Assembly (NCBI RefSeq): GCF_014701195.1
Contig: NZ_AP018712.1
Span: 2,064,501-2,128,500, forward strand
Direction of reading: 5' to 3'
Source of the DNA: Tepiditoga spiralis
GTDB lineage: Bacteria > Thermotogota > Thermotogae > Petrotogales > Petrotogaceae
DNA length: 64,000 nucleotides
Positions 63,901 through 64,000 of the stretch are shown here, piece by piece. Below the pieces are notes generated by a model, which saw nothing but the letters and a program-made list of their open reading frames with translations, was not told the origin of the DNA and searched no databases. The first letter of the stretch is position 1. Every line of letters starts with the position of its first letter. The position numbers were made by a program, and so were the translations under genes.

Positions 63901-64000
63901 AATTAAAAACAAAAAATTTTCTTTTAATAAATTTTTTATTAATTTTTATATTTTTTTCAATATATTTTTTTATAAATATTTTTTTGGAAAAATACTATAT
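63897..64000 (+). CDS. sensor histidine kinase, N-terminus only
   Basis: The gene starts in the regulator stop codon (ATGA) and runs off the right edge after about 34 codons. The visible part is a basic start and one long hydrophobic helix (FLLINFLLIFIFFSIYFFI), the first membrane segment expected of a sensor kinase. Identity rests on position after an OmpR-type regulator. Confidence 0.65.
   Translation, partial: MKLKTKNFLLINFLLIFIFFSIYFFINIFLEKYY

Noticed and set aside
1-64000. tRNA, rRNA or complete cas genes
   Set aside because: Looked for and not seen; the CRISPR type is inferred only from spacer strand bias and nearby candidates.

Overview
The window is very AT-rich with purine-rich coding strands, strong AGGAGG/GAGGTG ribosome binding sites and tight ATGA/TAATG gene overlaps. 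Small secreted proteins have export signals, and one ends in an aromatic residue like an outer-membrane beta-barrel. Together with ChvE-type sugar uptake, an iron alcohol dehydrogenase, a GH101/GH129-like hydrolase, CRISPR arrays and many AAA-ATPase/PDDEXK genes, this suggests an anaerobic, low-GC member of the Thermotogota (Petrotoga/Oceanotoga/Marinitoga type). That assignment is inference: there is no rRNA in the window.

Region 1 (1-19600) is an accessory, defence-like island. Two CRISPR arrays (13 and 20 repeats) have near-identical 231-bp leaders and repeats that differ at two bases. The tail of the second array is displaced behind an IS21-family element. Around them lie a sigma54-type AAA+ activator without a DNA-binding domain, a Card1/Can2-like nuclease, a TerB-like plus HNH-membrane protein pair, Gly/Ala-rich membrane proteins, tiny membrane proteins, an AAA-ATPase/PDDEXK protein and a large CYTH-HD fusion. 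No cas gene is visible. Six of these genes are preceded by the same 11-bp motif AATGTCGAATA (the last base differs in one copy), which looks like a shared promoter or operator. Almost every spacer, read as reverse complement, is an open coding sequence, so leader-driven crRNAs would be antisense to mRNA.

Region 2 (19600-33080) is ordinary chromosome: an iron alcohol dehydrogenase with a divergent AraC regulator, a DUF1175 protein, argS with a possible short upstream ORF, the sugar ABC transporter chvE-gguA-gguB, and divergently a histidine kinase, an NtrC-type regulator and a family 1 solute-binding protein in one overlapping operon.

Region 3 (33080-48400) is a graveyard of mobile DNA: two IS256-family elements (one broken, with an 8-bp target duplication), IS3, IS110 and IS21 remnants, and a GC-richer group II intron fragment. 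Between inverted 146-bp repeats it carries a radical-SAM/S41-peptidase/ABC operon that looks like a peptide-modification system, split by IS110.

Region 4 (47600-55420) is a second peptide-modification cluster on the minus strand: a 31-residue candidate precursor peptide, a frameshifted PqqD-like carrier, two radical SAM/SPASM enzymes, a two-permease ABC-2 exporter, a nitroreductase, a signal-peptidase-like protein and a nucleoside phosphorylase, plus a decayed third radical SAM gene.

Region 5 (55420-64000) has more IS debris, a third AAA-ATPase/PDDEXK gene nearly identical to the second, then core genes: an S9 peptidase, a GH101/GH129-like hydrolase, a small envelope protein and an OmpR-type regulator with the start of its kinase.
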